Part shown: positions 25,362 through 34,082 of the stretch, in pieces
Layout: each line of letters begins with the position of its first letter
Numbering within the stretch: position 1 is the first letter of the stretch
Origin: Pseudomonas putida
GTDB taxonomy: Bacteria; Pseudomonadota; Gammaproteobacteria; Pseudomonadales; Pseudomonadaceae
Reading direction: 5' to 3'
Assembly: GCF_002741075.1 (NCBI RefSeq)
Contig: NZ_CP016634.1
Span: forward strand, 2,464,501-2,528,500
DNA: 64,000 bases
Notes under the pieces: model-generated
Database searches by the model: none
The model's input: only the letters and a program-made list of their open reading frames with translations
Told to the model about the DNA's origin: nothing
Program-made: the position numbers and the translations under genes

Positions 25362-26111
25362 TTATGGCATTACATCGCCGGAGTTCGGCCCCAAGGTTTG
25401 CCCCACGAACAAATTGCCACCGGGGTCGCTGGCGAGCAGTACCGCAGTCGGTGCCACTTCATCGACCAGGCCGAAACGGCCCAGGGGCAATTCGGCTGCC
25501 TTGGCGACTTTCCAGGCGTCGCTGATCCCGGAGACCAGCGGTGTCTCGATCGGCCCTGGGGCAATGGCGTTGACCAAGACATTGTCCTTGGCCACTTCCA
25601 ACGCCAGGGATTTGGTGAAACCAATCACGCCGGCTTTGGCGGCGGCGTAGTGGGTCAGCTCGGCGCCGCCTTTGATCCCCAGTTGTGAGGCGACGTTGAT
25701 GATTCTTCCCCAGCGCTGCGCCAGCATATGTGGCAAGGCGCGCTGACTGGCGACGAAGACGCTGGTGAGGTCGACCCGCAACATGTCATTCCACATCTCG
25801 ATACTCAGATCGACACAACGTGCCTGGGTCAGCATGCCGGCATTGTTCACCAGAATATCGATCCCGCCGAACTGCGCGACACACGCGTCGACACCGGCTT
25901 GAGCACCTTCGACAGTGCCGACATCGGCCACGCACTCAAAGACCTCGGCCCCCAGTTCGCGGCAGGCCCGAGCGCTGCTTGTGAGGCTCTCGGGGTTCCG
26001 GTCGGCTAGCATCAGTCGCGCACCTTCCCGTGCATAAGCGCGGGCGATAGCAGCACCAATACCGTTGCCAGCACCGGTCACCAAGGCGCGTCGATTGTTT
26101 AGGTGTTGCAT
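25362..26111 (-). CDS. Short-chain dehydrogenase/reductase
   Basis: A 249-residue classical SDR: TGAGNGIGAAIA loop, NNAGML, catalytic Ser in NVASQLG, and YAAAK. It belongs to the 3-oxoacyl-ACP reductase-like group that includes many alcohol dehydrogenases. It lies between a second SDR gene (51 bases upstream) and the cyclase (about 200 bases downstream) on the same strand, so it probably oxidises or reduces a pathway alcohol or ketone. Confidence 0.88.
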   Translation of the reverse strand: MQHLNNRRALVTGAGNGIGAAIARAYAREGARLMLADRNPESLTSSARACRELGAEVFECVADVGTVEGAQAGVDACVAQFGGIDILVNNAGMLTQARCVDLSIEMWNDMLRVDLTSVFVASQRALPHMLAQRWGRIINVASQLGIKGGAELTHYAAAKAGVIGFTKSLALEVAKDNVLVNAIAPGPIETPLVSGISDAWKVAKAAELPLGRFGLVDEVAPTAVLLASDPGGNLFVGQTLGPNSGDVMP

Positions 26112-26162
26112 GTTCCATCTCCTGGTTCAAGTTGCTGTCATGGCGAGCAAGCAATGCTGCGA

Positions 26163-26924
26163 TTAATCTGGCCAACGAACCGTGAGCCCACCATCGATAA
26201 TGATGCTCTGGCCAGTCAGGTAACTGGACGCTTCACTTGTCAGGAACCGCACCAGCGCCGCCACCTCATCTGCACGTCCTGCCCGTCCCAACGGGATGGC
26301 CTTGGCAGCCTGGGCAAGCCCTTCAGGGCCAAGGGAGTTTTTGCTGTCCAGGGATTGTGGGGTTTCGATCAGCCCGGGAATCACCGCGTTGCAACGAATG
26401 CCGCGACCCGCCAGTTCGACCGCCAACGAGCGGCAGAGGCCGGGGACACCGGCTTTGGCAGCCGCGTAGTGCGCATGGTCCTGCCAACCGTAGACACCGC
26501 CTGCGATCGATGAAATCGCCACGAGAGCACCGCCCTCGCCCATGTGCCGAACAGCGGCGCGGAAGGTACGCATTACCCCGGTCAGATCGACGTCGAGCAT
26601 CGCGTTCCAAGCTTCGTCGGTCATTTCCAGCAAAGGTGCGCGGCGAAGCAGTCCGGCATTTGCAACAGCGTAATCAAGACGACCGTATGCTTTCACTGCT
26701 TGCTCGGCCAGCTCATCCACCGAGCGGCTGTCGGTCACATCCAGCGCCCACATCAGGCACTCGCCCCCAGCCTCTTGCACCAGGTTGCAGGTGTGTTGCG
26801 GGTCGTGTGGGTCGGCCGGGTAATACCCGCCTACCACTGTGACACCCTGATGGGCATAAGCCACCGCGAGGGCCTGGCCGATACCACTGGCGGCACCGGT
26901 AATCAAAGCGACTTTACGGGTCAT
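26163..26924 (-). CDS. Short-chain dehydrogenase/reductase
   Basis: A 253-residue classical SDR with TGAASGIGQALA, NAGLL, Ser in AISSIAGG and YAAAK, ending IIDGGLTVRWPD. It follows the MFS transporter gene by ten bases and precedes another SDR by 51, so the three are probably one transcript. The two SDRs are clearly different proteins rather than a fresh duplication. Confidence 0.88.
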   Translation of the reverse strand: MTRKVALITGAASGIGQALAVAYAHQGVTVVGGYYPADPHDPQHTCNLVQEAGGECLMWALDVTDSRSVDELAEQAVKAYGRLDYAVANAGLLRRAPLLEMTDEAWNAMLDVDLTGVMRTFRAAVRHMGEGGALVAISSIAGGVYGWQDHAHYAAAKAGVPGLCRSLAVELAGRGIRCNAVIPGLIETPQSLDSKNSLGPEGLAQAAKAIPLGRAGRADEVAALVRFLTSEASSYLTGQSIIIDGGLTVRWPD

Positions 26925-26934
26925 GAGCGACTCC

Positions 26935-28275
26935 TTATTTCACGATTTCCGGACGAACATGGCGGGCGGCGAACATCAGCGCGCCGGAGAGGAAACAGGG
27001 GATGGCACCGAAGTACAGGGCCGAGGTCTGCCAGTCGCCGCCGGCCAAGAGCACCTGGGTCGCGCCCAAACCTGCTACCACGGCACCAATCGGACCCATT
27101 GCATGGATCACCGCACCACCGGTGGCACGGATACTGGTAGGGAAACTTTCACTGATGAAGAACAGCGCCGCCGAGTAAGGGCCGATCATGAAGAACAGTC
27201 CCAGGCTGTAGAGGCCAACCACCATTGGCATCGTGCTTGGGCCATAGAGCATGCCGGCGAACGACAGACCACCGAGCATCCAGCCCAGGCCGATCACATT
27301 GCGGCGACCGATCTTGTCGCCCATCCAGCCATGGCTCAGGTAACCGCAGTAGCCCACGAGGTTGGACAGCACCAGAATAATCAGCGAGTTCTCGAAAGTG
27401 ATGTGATGCACGCTGACGATCACCGATGTACCCAATACGCTGAAGATCTGGATCGCAGCCCAGTTGAGCAGGATCGCCGCACCGATCACTAGAGTTGCAC
27501 GGCGCGAAGGGCCTCGGAAGGCAGCGGCCAAGCCGGCTTTGCTGTGTTCGCCGTAATCCACGCCATAGGTCGTCGCGACCGCTTGTGCCTCGCTGACCGC
27601 TCCACTTTTACGCAACTGGGTGATGCGTTGATGGATCTGGAACTGCGGGCTCTCCTTGAGCTTGCGGGCCATGATCGCAATCACGATCGCTGGAATCGCT
27701 GCAAAAATGAAGCAGCCCTGCCAACCAATGATCGGCAGCAATAGCGATGTCAGACCGGCAGCGATCAACGCTCCGACCGGCCAGCCGCCCTGCACCAGGC
27801 TATAAATGAAGCCTCGGCGCTTAGCCAGTTTCGGGTCATCGGAGGCTGCATACAGTTCGCTCAGGTAGGTGGCGTTGACCGTTTCTTCGGCGTACCCAAG
27901 ACCGCCCAGCGCGCGAATCAGCACCAGCGGTGACTTGCCCCAGGAACCGCCGATGGCGGTAAGGGCCGAGCAGATTGCCGAACCGCTGACGGTAAAGATA
28001 ATGCCCATGCGCCGTCCGAGCTTATCCACTAGCGGGCCGATGGCGAGGGCTACGACCGCCGTACCCACCGCCACCCAAGTGGCGATTTGAGCTTGTTCGA
28101 TCTCCCCCCAGCCGTAATGCCGGCCGACTTCCGGCAGCAAGGTACCGAATAGAATGAAGTCGTACACGGCAAAGACCCAGGCGAAGAAGGCAATCCAAGT
28201 GGCGAACCGCACTTGAGACGGTGTCAGTTGCTGGGGCTTCCAGCCGGTTAGGTCGAGCTTATTATAAATAGACAT
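26935..28275 (-). CDS. MFS transporter
   Basis: A 446-residue major facilitator with about twelve hydrophobic segments. The loop 2-3 motif is seen as GPLVDKLGRRMG, and a second copy after helix 8 as GWMGDKIGRRN. The shape resembles the metabolite:H+ symporter and aromatic acid branches. It is the first gene of the cluster MFS-SDR-SDR-cyclase-nitrilase and is presumably the uptake carrier for its substrate. Confidence 0.9.
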   Translation of the reverse strand: MSIYNKLDLTGWKPQQLTPSQVRFATWIAFFAWVFAVYDFILFGTLLPEVGRHYGWGEIEQAQIATWVAVGTAVVALAIGPLVDKLGRRMGIIFTVSGSAICSALTAIGGSWGKSPLVLIRALGGLGYAEETVNATYLSELYAASDDPKLAKRRGFIYSLVQGGWPVGALIAAGLTSLLLPIIGWQGCFIFAAIPAIVIAIMARKLKESPQFQIHQRITQLRKSGAVSEAQAVATTYGVDYGEHSKAGLAAAFRGPSRRATLVIGAAILLNWAAIQIFSVLGTSVIVSVHHITFENSLIILVLSNLVGYCGYLSHGWMGDKIGRRNVIGLGWMLGGLSFAGMLYGPSTMPMVVGLYSLGLFFMIGPYSAALFFISESFPTSIRATGGAVIHAMGPIGAVVAGLGATQVLLAGGDWQTSALYFGAIPCFLSGALMFAARHVRPEIVK

Positions 28276-28459
28276 GAATCAAGCCTCGATAGGGTAGCGG
28301 AGATCGGGGGTTGCAGGGCGCGGTTAACGTAGTTGGCGAACGCATCAAAAGTGACGAAATTAACGCTGACCTAGGTTAAAGCGAACGGGCATTCGGCACG
28401 GATCAGTAACTCGAAACTTTTTAGGTGGTGGTTATATGTCGCACGGGAAAGTTTTTTGC

Positions 28460-28940
28460 AGTTATAAGCAACTGCAAACAGCATGGAAACAAACTGACTA
28501 CAGGTAACACGCGCCATATGCTCACCGGGAGGCATTTAGTATCCCCGTATCGCCTTGCCTGACTTTTAAAGTTGTCGCTTACATCACCCTGAGGTGCGTA
28601 ATCCAGCGCTGACAAGAAGAATCGCCGTCACCCGCCCACGAAGGCATTCCGATCAAATAACCAACGGAAAGAAGGTGATTTACGTAGTCGAGGGTCGATA
28701 GAATGGCGCTGCGCGAAGTATCGGTTATCAAGTTAACACGAGCAATCTGGTCACTTTCATCCCAGAAATTTTTGCTGGCGTTGATCTTCGGCGGCGAAAG
28801 AAGTAGTACATGATCTATGTCATCTGTTTTTTGTTTTCGCCAGATATTAACGTGCTCACAAAAATCTACAAGCTTAAAAAAATCACAGGTGCTGTCATTT
28901 TTTTTACAGTTAGCGCGAGTGGATCTGCACGGCTGATGAG
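28460..28940 (-). pseudogene. Decayed partial copy of the nitrilase-cyclase region
   Basis: The segment matches 24150-25290 with many substitutions. It has the nitrilase N-terminal end (AAACTGACTACAGG shared), a degenerate form of the hairpin between the two genes, the last codons of the cyclase, then a deletion of roughly 650 bases, and the cyclase N-terminal part (CACCCGCCCACGAAGGCAT, CGATAGAATGGCG and CAATCTGGTC shared). The leader beyond the cyclase start is also recognisable (AATCACAGG, CTGTCATTTTT). It cannot encode a protein. Confidence 0.75.
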
Positions 28941-29044
28941 TCAGTAAAAATGGTGGTAAAAATCATTTGTGAGGGGTAATCACGGAGGCTCTATCTGTCT
29001 GTGCAGAATGGGTCAGAAATGCAAGATGGTCTCGTACCGCTCCT

Positions 29045-29180
29045 AGGGGCTGTATGACAAGTCTTGAGACGACGGTCAGGCAAGGCAAAAACAGCCGAGG
29101 AACGGTCGGAGTCACGCTCGACTTTACGGGTTGTAAATGAGCATTCCGAGGCTGTTTTCAACGCAGCATCACAGAGTCCG
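29045..29180. mobile_element. Possible insertion-sequence end remnant
   Basis: The stretch around GACAAGTCTTGAGACG and GAGGCTGTTTTCAACGCAGC looks like the non-coding end of an insertion sequence, with the repeated CAGCCGAGGAAC and CCGAGGCTG giving an inverted relation. No transposase is present. The call rests on general resemblance only. Confidence 0.25.
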
Positions 29181-29183
29181 TTA

Positions 29184-29217
29184 GAAAAAAGGACCTGGCC
29201 CCTGCTTCGGGCCAGGT
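29184..29217 (-). terminator. Rho-independent terminator of the RND operon
   Basis: On the minus strand ACCTGGCCC and GGGCCAGGT form a perfect 9-bp stem with a seven-base loop, followed by CCTTTTTT. It lies about 80 bases after the RND stop. Confidence 0.85.
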
Positions 29218-29298
29218 GTTCGGCAATTACCCGACAAGGTCGATGACTCGTTCATATAAACACCCTACCCGCTACGGACAGCAGGCAGGGTTGCGTCA

Positions 29299-31689
29299 TC
29301 ACTTCTGCGCAGCCCGCGGGTGCAACAGCCAGGCGGCCAGCGCCGGCAGTAGCAGAATGGCCCCGAGCAAGTTCACCAGGAACATGAAGGCCAGCAGGAT
29401 GCCCATGTCGGCCTGGAATTTGAGCGAAGAGAAGGCCCAGGTGGCAATCGACAGGGTCATGGTCACGGCTGTGAACACCGAGGCGGTACCGCGCTGCTTG
29501 AGTGCCTCAACGAAAGCGTCGCGCAGGCTCATGCCGCGCTCGTGCATCTCATGCTTGATGCGTTCAAACAGGTAGATGCCATAGTCCACCCCTACCCCCA
29601 CGCCCAGTGCTACCACAGGCAGCGTATTGACCTTCAAGCCAATGCCCAACAGCGCCATCAGCGCGTTGCACAGCACTGTCACCAGGGCCAGCGGTAGGAT
29701 CACGCAGAGGGTGATGCGCCAGGAGCGGAACATCCACAGGCACAGCAATGCCACCGAAGCGAACAACGCGCTGTTCACCAGCTTGTCACCGGCATGTACC
29801 ACCTCGTTGGTCGCAGCCATCACGCCGACGTTGCCCGAGGCCAGCTGGAAGCTGACCTGCTCGTTGTCGTAAGCCGCCTTGAACGCCTTGATCTTGTCCA
29901 TCAGCGAACTAATAGTGTTGGCCTGATGATCTTTGGTGTAGATCGATACCGGGATCGCATTGCAGGCGCTGTTCATATACTCGGTTCCAACACGGGTGGC
30001 GAAGCCCACGCCCTGGGCGATTTGCGCAGTTGACTCAGGTAGCACGCGCCACTTCAGATCCGTTTCGGCATAGGCCTGGGTGATGTTGGCGACGAAACCG
30101 GCCAGGCTACGCACCGAGGACACGCCATCATCCTGGCGCAGGAAGAGCTCAAGCTCGCTGATTGGGTCCAGAACCTCTCGTTTCACACAGGGCGTCTCCT
30201 CGTCGCCCTTGGCCTTGACGATAACCTGCAGCAGATCTAAGCCAATGGCGAAATCGTGGGTGATCATCGCCACATCTTGGTTGTAACGCGACTCTGGACG
30301 CAGTTCCGGCACACCGGCGCCGATGTCGCCGACATTAAGATGGCGCGCCTGCTGCAGGCCCAGGCAGAGCAAGACGGCCGCGCAAGCCAGAGCCACGCTG
30401 GCACCACGCCGGGTCGCCAACACGCCCAGATGCTCCCACAGCCCTGCCCCGAGGGTTTCCTTGCCGCGCAGCTTTTGCGCCTCAGCCGCTGACAGGCGCA
30501 TAAACGACAGCAGGATCGGCAGCAGCATCTTGTTCGTGACAATCATCACCGACACGCCGAGGGTAGCGGTGATGGCCAGTTCGCGGACCATCTCGATGTC
30601 CACCAGGGCAATCACCACGAAGCCCAGGGCGTTGGCCAGCAACGCCACGGCGCCGGGGATGAACAGCTTCTGGAAGCAACTGCGCGAGGCGGTGACACCA
30701 TCGGCGCCTTTGAGGGTTTCCAGCTTCCAGGCATTGGTCATTTGCACCGCGTGGGACACGCCGATGGAGAAGATCAGGAACGGCACCAGGATCGACATCG
30801 GGTCCAGGGTCAGGTGCGCCAGCGGCAGCAGGCCGAGCAGCCAGACCACCGGGACCACCGCGCAGATCAGCGCCCAACCTGTGAGCATCAGCGAGCCCGA
30901 ATACCAGAACAGCAACAGCGCGGTGATGACAAAGGCCACGATGAAGAACACCAGCACGCCCGACGCGCCTTCGGCGATATCGCCAATGGACTTGGCGAAG
31001 CCGATGATGTGGATGCTGATGTCGCCGTTCTGGTTTTCCTGGCGAATCTGCTCCAGCTTCTTCGCCACCTCCTGAAGGTCCAGACGCTGCCCGGTGATCG
31101 GATCGGTCTCCTGCAGGTTGGCCACCACCATGGCCGAGGACAGGTCGCTGGAAACAATGCGCCCAACCCAGTCTGATTTGAGCGTGCGCTCGCGGACTTG
31201 GGAGATCTGCTCGGGTGTACCGGAGTAACTGAAGTCCACCAGGTTACCGCCGGTGAAGCCGTCTTCAACCACCTCGGTATAGCGCACGTTGGAAGTGAAC
31301 AGCGAGGTCACTGAGCTGCGCTCCACACCATTGATGAAGAACACTTCATCGGAGACCTTGCGCAGCACCGCCATGGCGTCCGGCGTAAAGACCTCGCCCT
31401 TGTTGTTCTTCACCGCCACCAGCACCCTGTTGGCGCCACCGAAGTCCTTCTGGTACTCAAGGAAGGTCTGCATGTACGGATGGTGCAGAGGGATCATCTT
31501 GAAAAACCCCGCCTCGACCTTGAGCTGCGTGGCGCTGTAGCTCAATGCCAGGGTGATCAGGATGAATAGCGCAAGCAATGGCTTGCGCTGATGGAAAATC
31601 CAGTACGACACCTTGCCGACCAGCCCCTGCGCGAAGTCCTTACGGGCCAGGTGCTCGGCGTCATTCACGAAATGTTCTTGCTTGCTCAT
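29299..31689 (-). CDS. RND-superfamily (HAE3/MmpL-type) transporter
   Basis: A 796-residue inner-membrane protein. It has one N-terminal hydrophobic segment, a soluble loop (about residues 65-260), a block of membrane helices (about 265-430), a second segment and loop, then a final block (about 650-785). This is the duplicated plan of the HAE3/MmpL branch. The Asp in VGVGVDYGIY of the second block fits a proton relay. No adaptor (MFP) gene is nearby. It ends an operon with DUF1302, DUF1329 and Ycf48-like genes, a set seen with uptake or efflux of hydrophobic substrates. Confidence 0.88.
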   Translation of the reverse strand: MSKQEHFVNDAEHLARKDFAQGLVGKVSYWIFHQRKPLLALFILITLALSYSATQLKVEAGFFKMIPLHHPYMQTFLEYQKDFGGANRVLVAVKNNKGEVFTPDAMAVLRKVSDEVFFINGVERSSVTSLFTSNVRYTEVVEDGFTGGNLVDFSYSGTPEQISQVRERTLKSDWVGRIVSSDLSSAMVVANLQETDPITGQRLDLQEVAKKLEQIRQENQNGDISIHIIGFAKSIGDIAEGASGVLVFFIVAFVITALLLFWYSGSLMLTGWALICAVVPVVWLLGLLPLAHLTLDPMSILVPFLIFSIGVSHAVQMTNAWKLETLKGADGVTASRSCFQKLFIPGAVALLANALGFVVIALVDIEMVRELAITATLGVSVMIVTNKMLLPILLSFMRLSAAEAQKLRGKETLGAGLWEHLGVLATRRGASVALACAAVLLCLGLQQARHLNVGDIGAGVPELRPESRYNQDVAMITHDFAIGLDLLQVIVKAKGDEETPCVKREVLDPISELELFLRQDDGVSSVRSLAGFVANITQAYAETDLKWRVLPESTAQIAQGVGFATRVGTEYMNSACNAIPVSIYTKDHQANTISSLMDKIKAFKAAYDNEQVSFQLASGNVGVMAATNEVVHAGDKLVNSALFASVALLCLWMFRSWRITLCVILPLALVTVLCNALMALLGIGLKVNTLPVVALGVGVGVDYGIYLFERIKHEMHERGMSLRDAFVEALKQRGTASVFTAVTMTLSIATWAFSSLKFQADMGILLAFMFLVNLLGAILLLPALAAWLLHPRAAQK

Positions 31690-31691
31690 GG

Positions 31692-32630
31692 TTATTCCTG
31701 CTCCTGGCCGAGCATCGTCACGCCACGATCACCGACCACCAGCAACCTCCCATCGTCCAGCTCGACCGCCCGGGCCACGCTGGCATGGGTGGAGGCGTGG
31801 GTCGTGAATGTCAGCCCTTGGTCGTCACTGGTCAATTGCAAGCCGCTGTTACCGAACACCAAGACGCGACCCGACTTCTGCTGGAGCGCACCGTTGATGG
31901 CAAAGGTGGTGCCGGTCTGGCGTTGGCTCCAGGTCTTTCCGGCATCGGCGGAATACCAGAGATTGCCGCGCATGCCGTAGATCAGCAGGCCACCGCTATC
32001 TAGCTGCAACGCGCCGAACAGGCTCCCCGCGTAGGGGCTGTCCATGGTCTGCCAGCTTTCTCCCTGATCGGTGGAGCGCGCCAGGGTGCCACTCTCCCCG
32101 ACTATCAGCCAATCACCGCCTGCCAGAGTAATGACTTGGGAAATGTGCCGGTCGAAATCACCGTCGATCACCGGCAGGCGCTGCCAACTGACGCCGTTGT
32201 CCTTTGACAGCAGGTAAAGGCCGAACGCGCCCCAGGCGGCCATGCGCCCATTCCCCAGTGCAGCGATACCGAGCAGGGCATCGCCGTTGCTGTCAACCTC
32301 GACAGCGTTCCAGGTGCGACCGCCGTCGACGGTGCGCAACAAGGTGCCACCATGGCCGACGGCAACCCCCACCCGAGGATCGACGAACGCGACACCGGAC
32401 AGCGTGCGGTTGCTCCCGGTGCGGACGCTGGTCCAGTTGACCGCATACTCATCGGCGCACAGCACTACCCCGCGCTCGCCGACCGCCACCAGGCTGTCGC
32501 CGGTGACGGTGACATTGAGCAGCTGCACACGGTCCGGGTGGATGACATAGTCCAGCGCCGGTGGCTGGGCCTGGGCTTGGGCGACAAGCAGGCACAGGCC
32601 CGCCAGCGCCAGAATGCGGCGTAACGACAT
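31692..32630 (-). CDS. Ycf48/BNR-repeat periplasmic protein
   Basis: A 312-residue exported protein with a signal peptide ending around residue 22 (VAQAQAQ) and repeated beta-propeller units. Sequences such as LLRTVDGGRTWNAV, LLSKDNGVSWQR, ARSTDQGESWQT and WYSADAGKTWSQ recur about every 40-45 residues, which is the Ycf48/HCF136-like or sialidase-type repeat. The stop is two bases before the RND start, so translation is probably coupled. In this module the propeller may act as a periplasmic partner of the RND protein. Confidence 0.85.
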   Translation of the reverse strand: MSLRRILALAGLCLLVAQAQAQPPALDYVIHPDRVQLLNVTVTGDSLVAVGERGVVLCADEYAVNWTSVRTGSNRTLSGVAFVDPRVGVAVGHGGTLLRTVDGGRTWNAVEVDSNGDALLGIAALGNGRMAAWGAFGLYLLSKDNGVSWQRLPVIDGDFDRHISQVITLAGGDWLIVGESGTLARSTDQGESWQTMDSPYAGSLFGALQLDSGGLLIYGMRGNLWYSADAGKTWSQRQTGTTFAINGALQQKSGRVLVFGNSGLQLTSDDQGLTFTTHASTHASVARAVELDDGRLLVVGDRGVTMLGQEQE

Positions 32631-32703
32631 AAGACAGAGCTCCAACGGGCCGATGGCCCCCGGTTACAGGGGCTGTGGCAGGTTCAACGGTGGCGGGGTT
32701 GGC

Positions 32704-34062
32704 TCATTTGCCCATGCGCCGCAAAGCGTCAGGCTGGAAGTCCACGAAGCGACCCTTGATGCCGAAGGTCCAGGGCTGGCTTTCCTCGTTGGCCAGGCCC
32801 GCCAGGTAGTAGCTACCGTTGCTCAGGTCGTGCCAGATGTTAGCGCGATACCAGGGCACCTGGGCATCGTAGAACTGCACCAGCGGATGCACGCCGATAC
32901 GCCAAAGGATACCGCGGGTGTCGTAGGCGTCCGAGGCCAGCACGGTCCAGGAGTCCTCGTCAAGGTACATCACGCGCTTGCCGTAGACGTGCTTGGCGTC
33001 TTTGCGCAAGGTACCCTCCACCACCCACACACGGTGCAGTTCATAGCGCATCAGGTCGGGGTTGGGCGTGTTCGGCGTGAGGATGTCCTTGTACTTCACC
33101 TCTTTCGAGCCGAGCTTGTAGTCGTTGTACGGCACATACATTTCCTGCTTGCCGACCAGTTTCCAGTCGAAACGGTCCGGCGCGCCGTTGTAGCCGTCGA
33201 AGTCGTCGGTTACCCGCAGGCCTTCGGTACCGTCGTTGACGTTGTCGTAGGCCAGGTCCGGGGCACGCCGCACACGGCGCTGGCCTACGTTGTAGATCCA
33301 CGCCGAACGGACCTCCTTGACCTGGTCGATTGGCTCATGCACCAGCTGTACCGTGCCGGCCAAAGTCGCCGGGGAAATGAAGCGCGCCGAATAATTGAGC
33401 AGGCGGTTCTCCGACGAGGTGTCCATGTTCGGGTCGAACACGCGGTTTTCCTGGATGCGCACGGTGTAGTAGTCACCGCTGCCGCGCACCGGGAACGACG
33501 CGTAAGTCCGCTGCAGGCCGCCGCCCAGGTAGCGCAGGTTGTGGTTCCAGATCGCCTCCAGGCCGTTCTTCGGAATCGGGAACGGTGTGGTGGTACCGTT
33601 GAGGTTGCTCACCCCGAAGCCGTTGAGCTGCACGTTCGGCGCTTCCTGCTTCACCTTCGCGGCGATGACCGCCGGCACCATCGCAGTTCGGTGCGTCGGG
33701 TAGACCGGCATCTTGAAGTTGGGGTACTTGGTCAGCAGCGCCTGCATACCCGGAGTCACCTTGTCCTTGTACTGCGCAAGGTTTGCTGCGGTGATGGTGA
33801 ACAGCGGTTTCTCACTGGCGAAAGGATCGCTGTAGCCGCCGGTCGCGCTCCAGCCAACTGGCGGCTGTGCCAGCCCACCGGTATAGGAGGGAATCGAACC
33901 GTCGGAATTACCGGCCATTTCTCCGCCCAGCGGCGTCAGATCCTTGCCTAGACGAGCAGCCTGATCGGCAGTGATCTGGGCGAACGCCTGGCCACTCAGG
34001 GCAAGCAGTACAGCAGTTGCCAGCCCGCTCAGGCTGGCGGCGCGGAGCATCGTTTTCATCAA
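32704..34062 (-). CDS. DUF1329 protein (LolB/LolA-like fold)
   Basis: A 452-residue exported protein with a signal peptide (residues 1-28, ending QAFAQ). The sequence LGKDLTPLGGEMAGN, GGLAQPPVGW and the C-terminal RRMGK are characteristic of DUF1329, a family related in fold to LolA/LolB carriers and usually encoded beside DUF1302. A role in carrying hydrophobic ligands across the periplasm or to the outer membrane is commonly proposed but not proven. It lies between the DUF1302 and Ycf48-like genes. Confidence 0.9.
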   Translation of the reverse strand: MMKTMLRAASLSGLATAVLLALSGQAFAQITADQAARLGKDLTPLGGEMAGNSDGSIPSYTGGLAQPPVGWSATGGYSDPFASEKPLFTITAANLAQYKDKVTPGMQALLTKYPNFKMPVYPTHRTAMVPAVIAAKVKQEAPNVQLNGFGVSNLNGTTTPFPIPKNGLEAIWNHNLRYLGGGLQRTYASFPVRGSGDYYTVRIQENRVFDPNMDTSSENRLLNYSARFISPATLAGTVQLVHEPIDQVKEVRSAWIYNVGQRRVRRAPDLAYDNVNDGTEGLRVTDDFDGYNGAPDRFDWKLVGKQEMYVPYNDYKLGSKEVKYKDILTPNTPNPDLMRYELHRVWVVEGTLRKDAKHVYGKRVMYLDEDSWTVLASDAYDTRGILWRIGVHPLVQFYDAQVPWYRANIWHDLSNGSYYLAGLANEESQPWTFGIKGRFVDFQPDALRRMGK

Positions 34063-34082
34063 GCTAACCTCTTGTTGTTTTG

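Larger units (their letters stand above)
28276..29298. other. 1-kb region without intact genes
   Basis: The interval holds the promoter of the MFS operon, a decayed partial duplicate of the nitrilase-cyclase junction (28460-28940), a short segment resembling insertion-sequence ends (about 29045-29180) and the terminator of the RND operon. The DNA is A/T rich compared with the flanking genes. No open frame in it is convincing. Confidence 0.7.
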
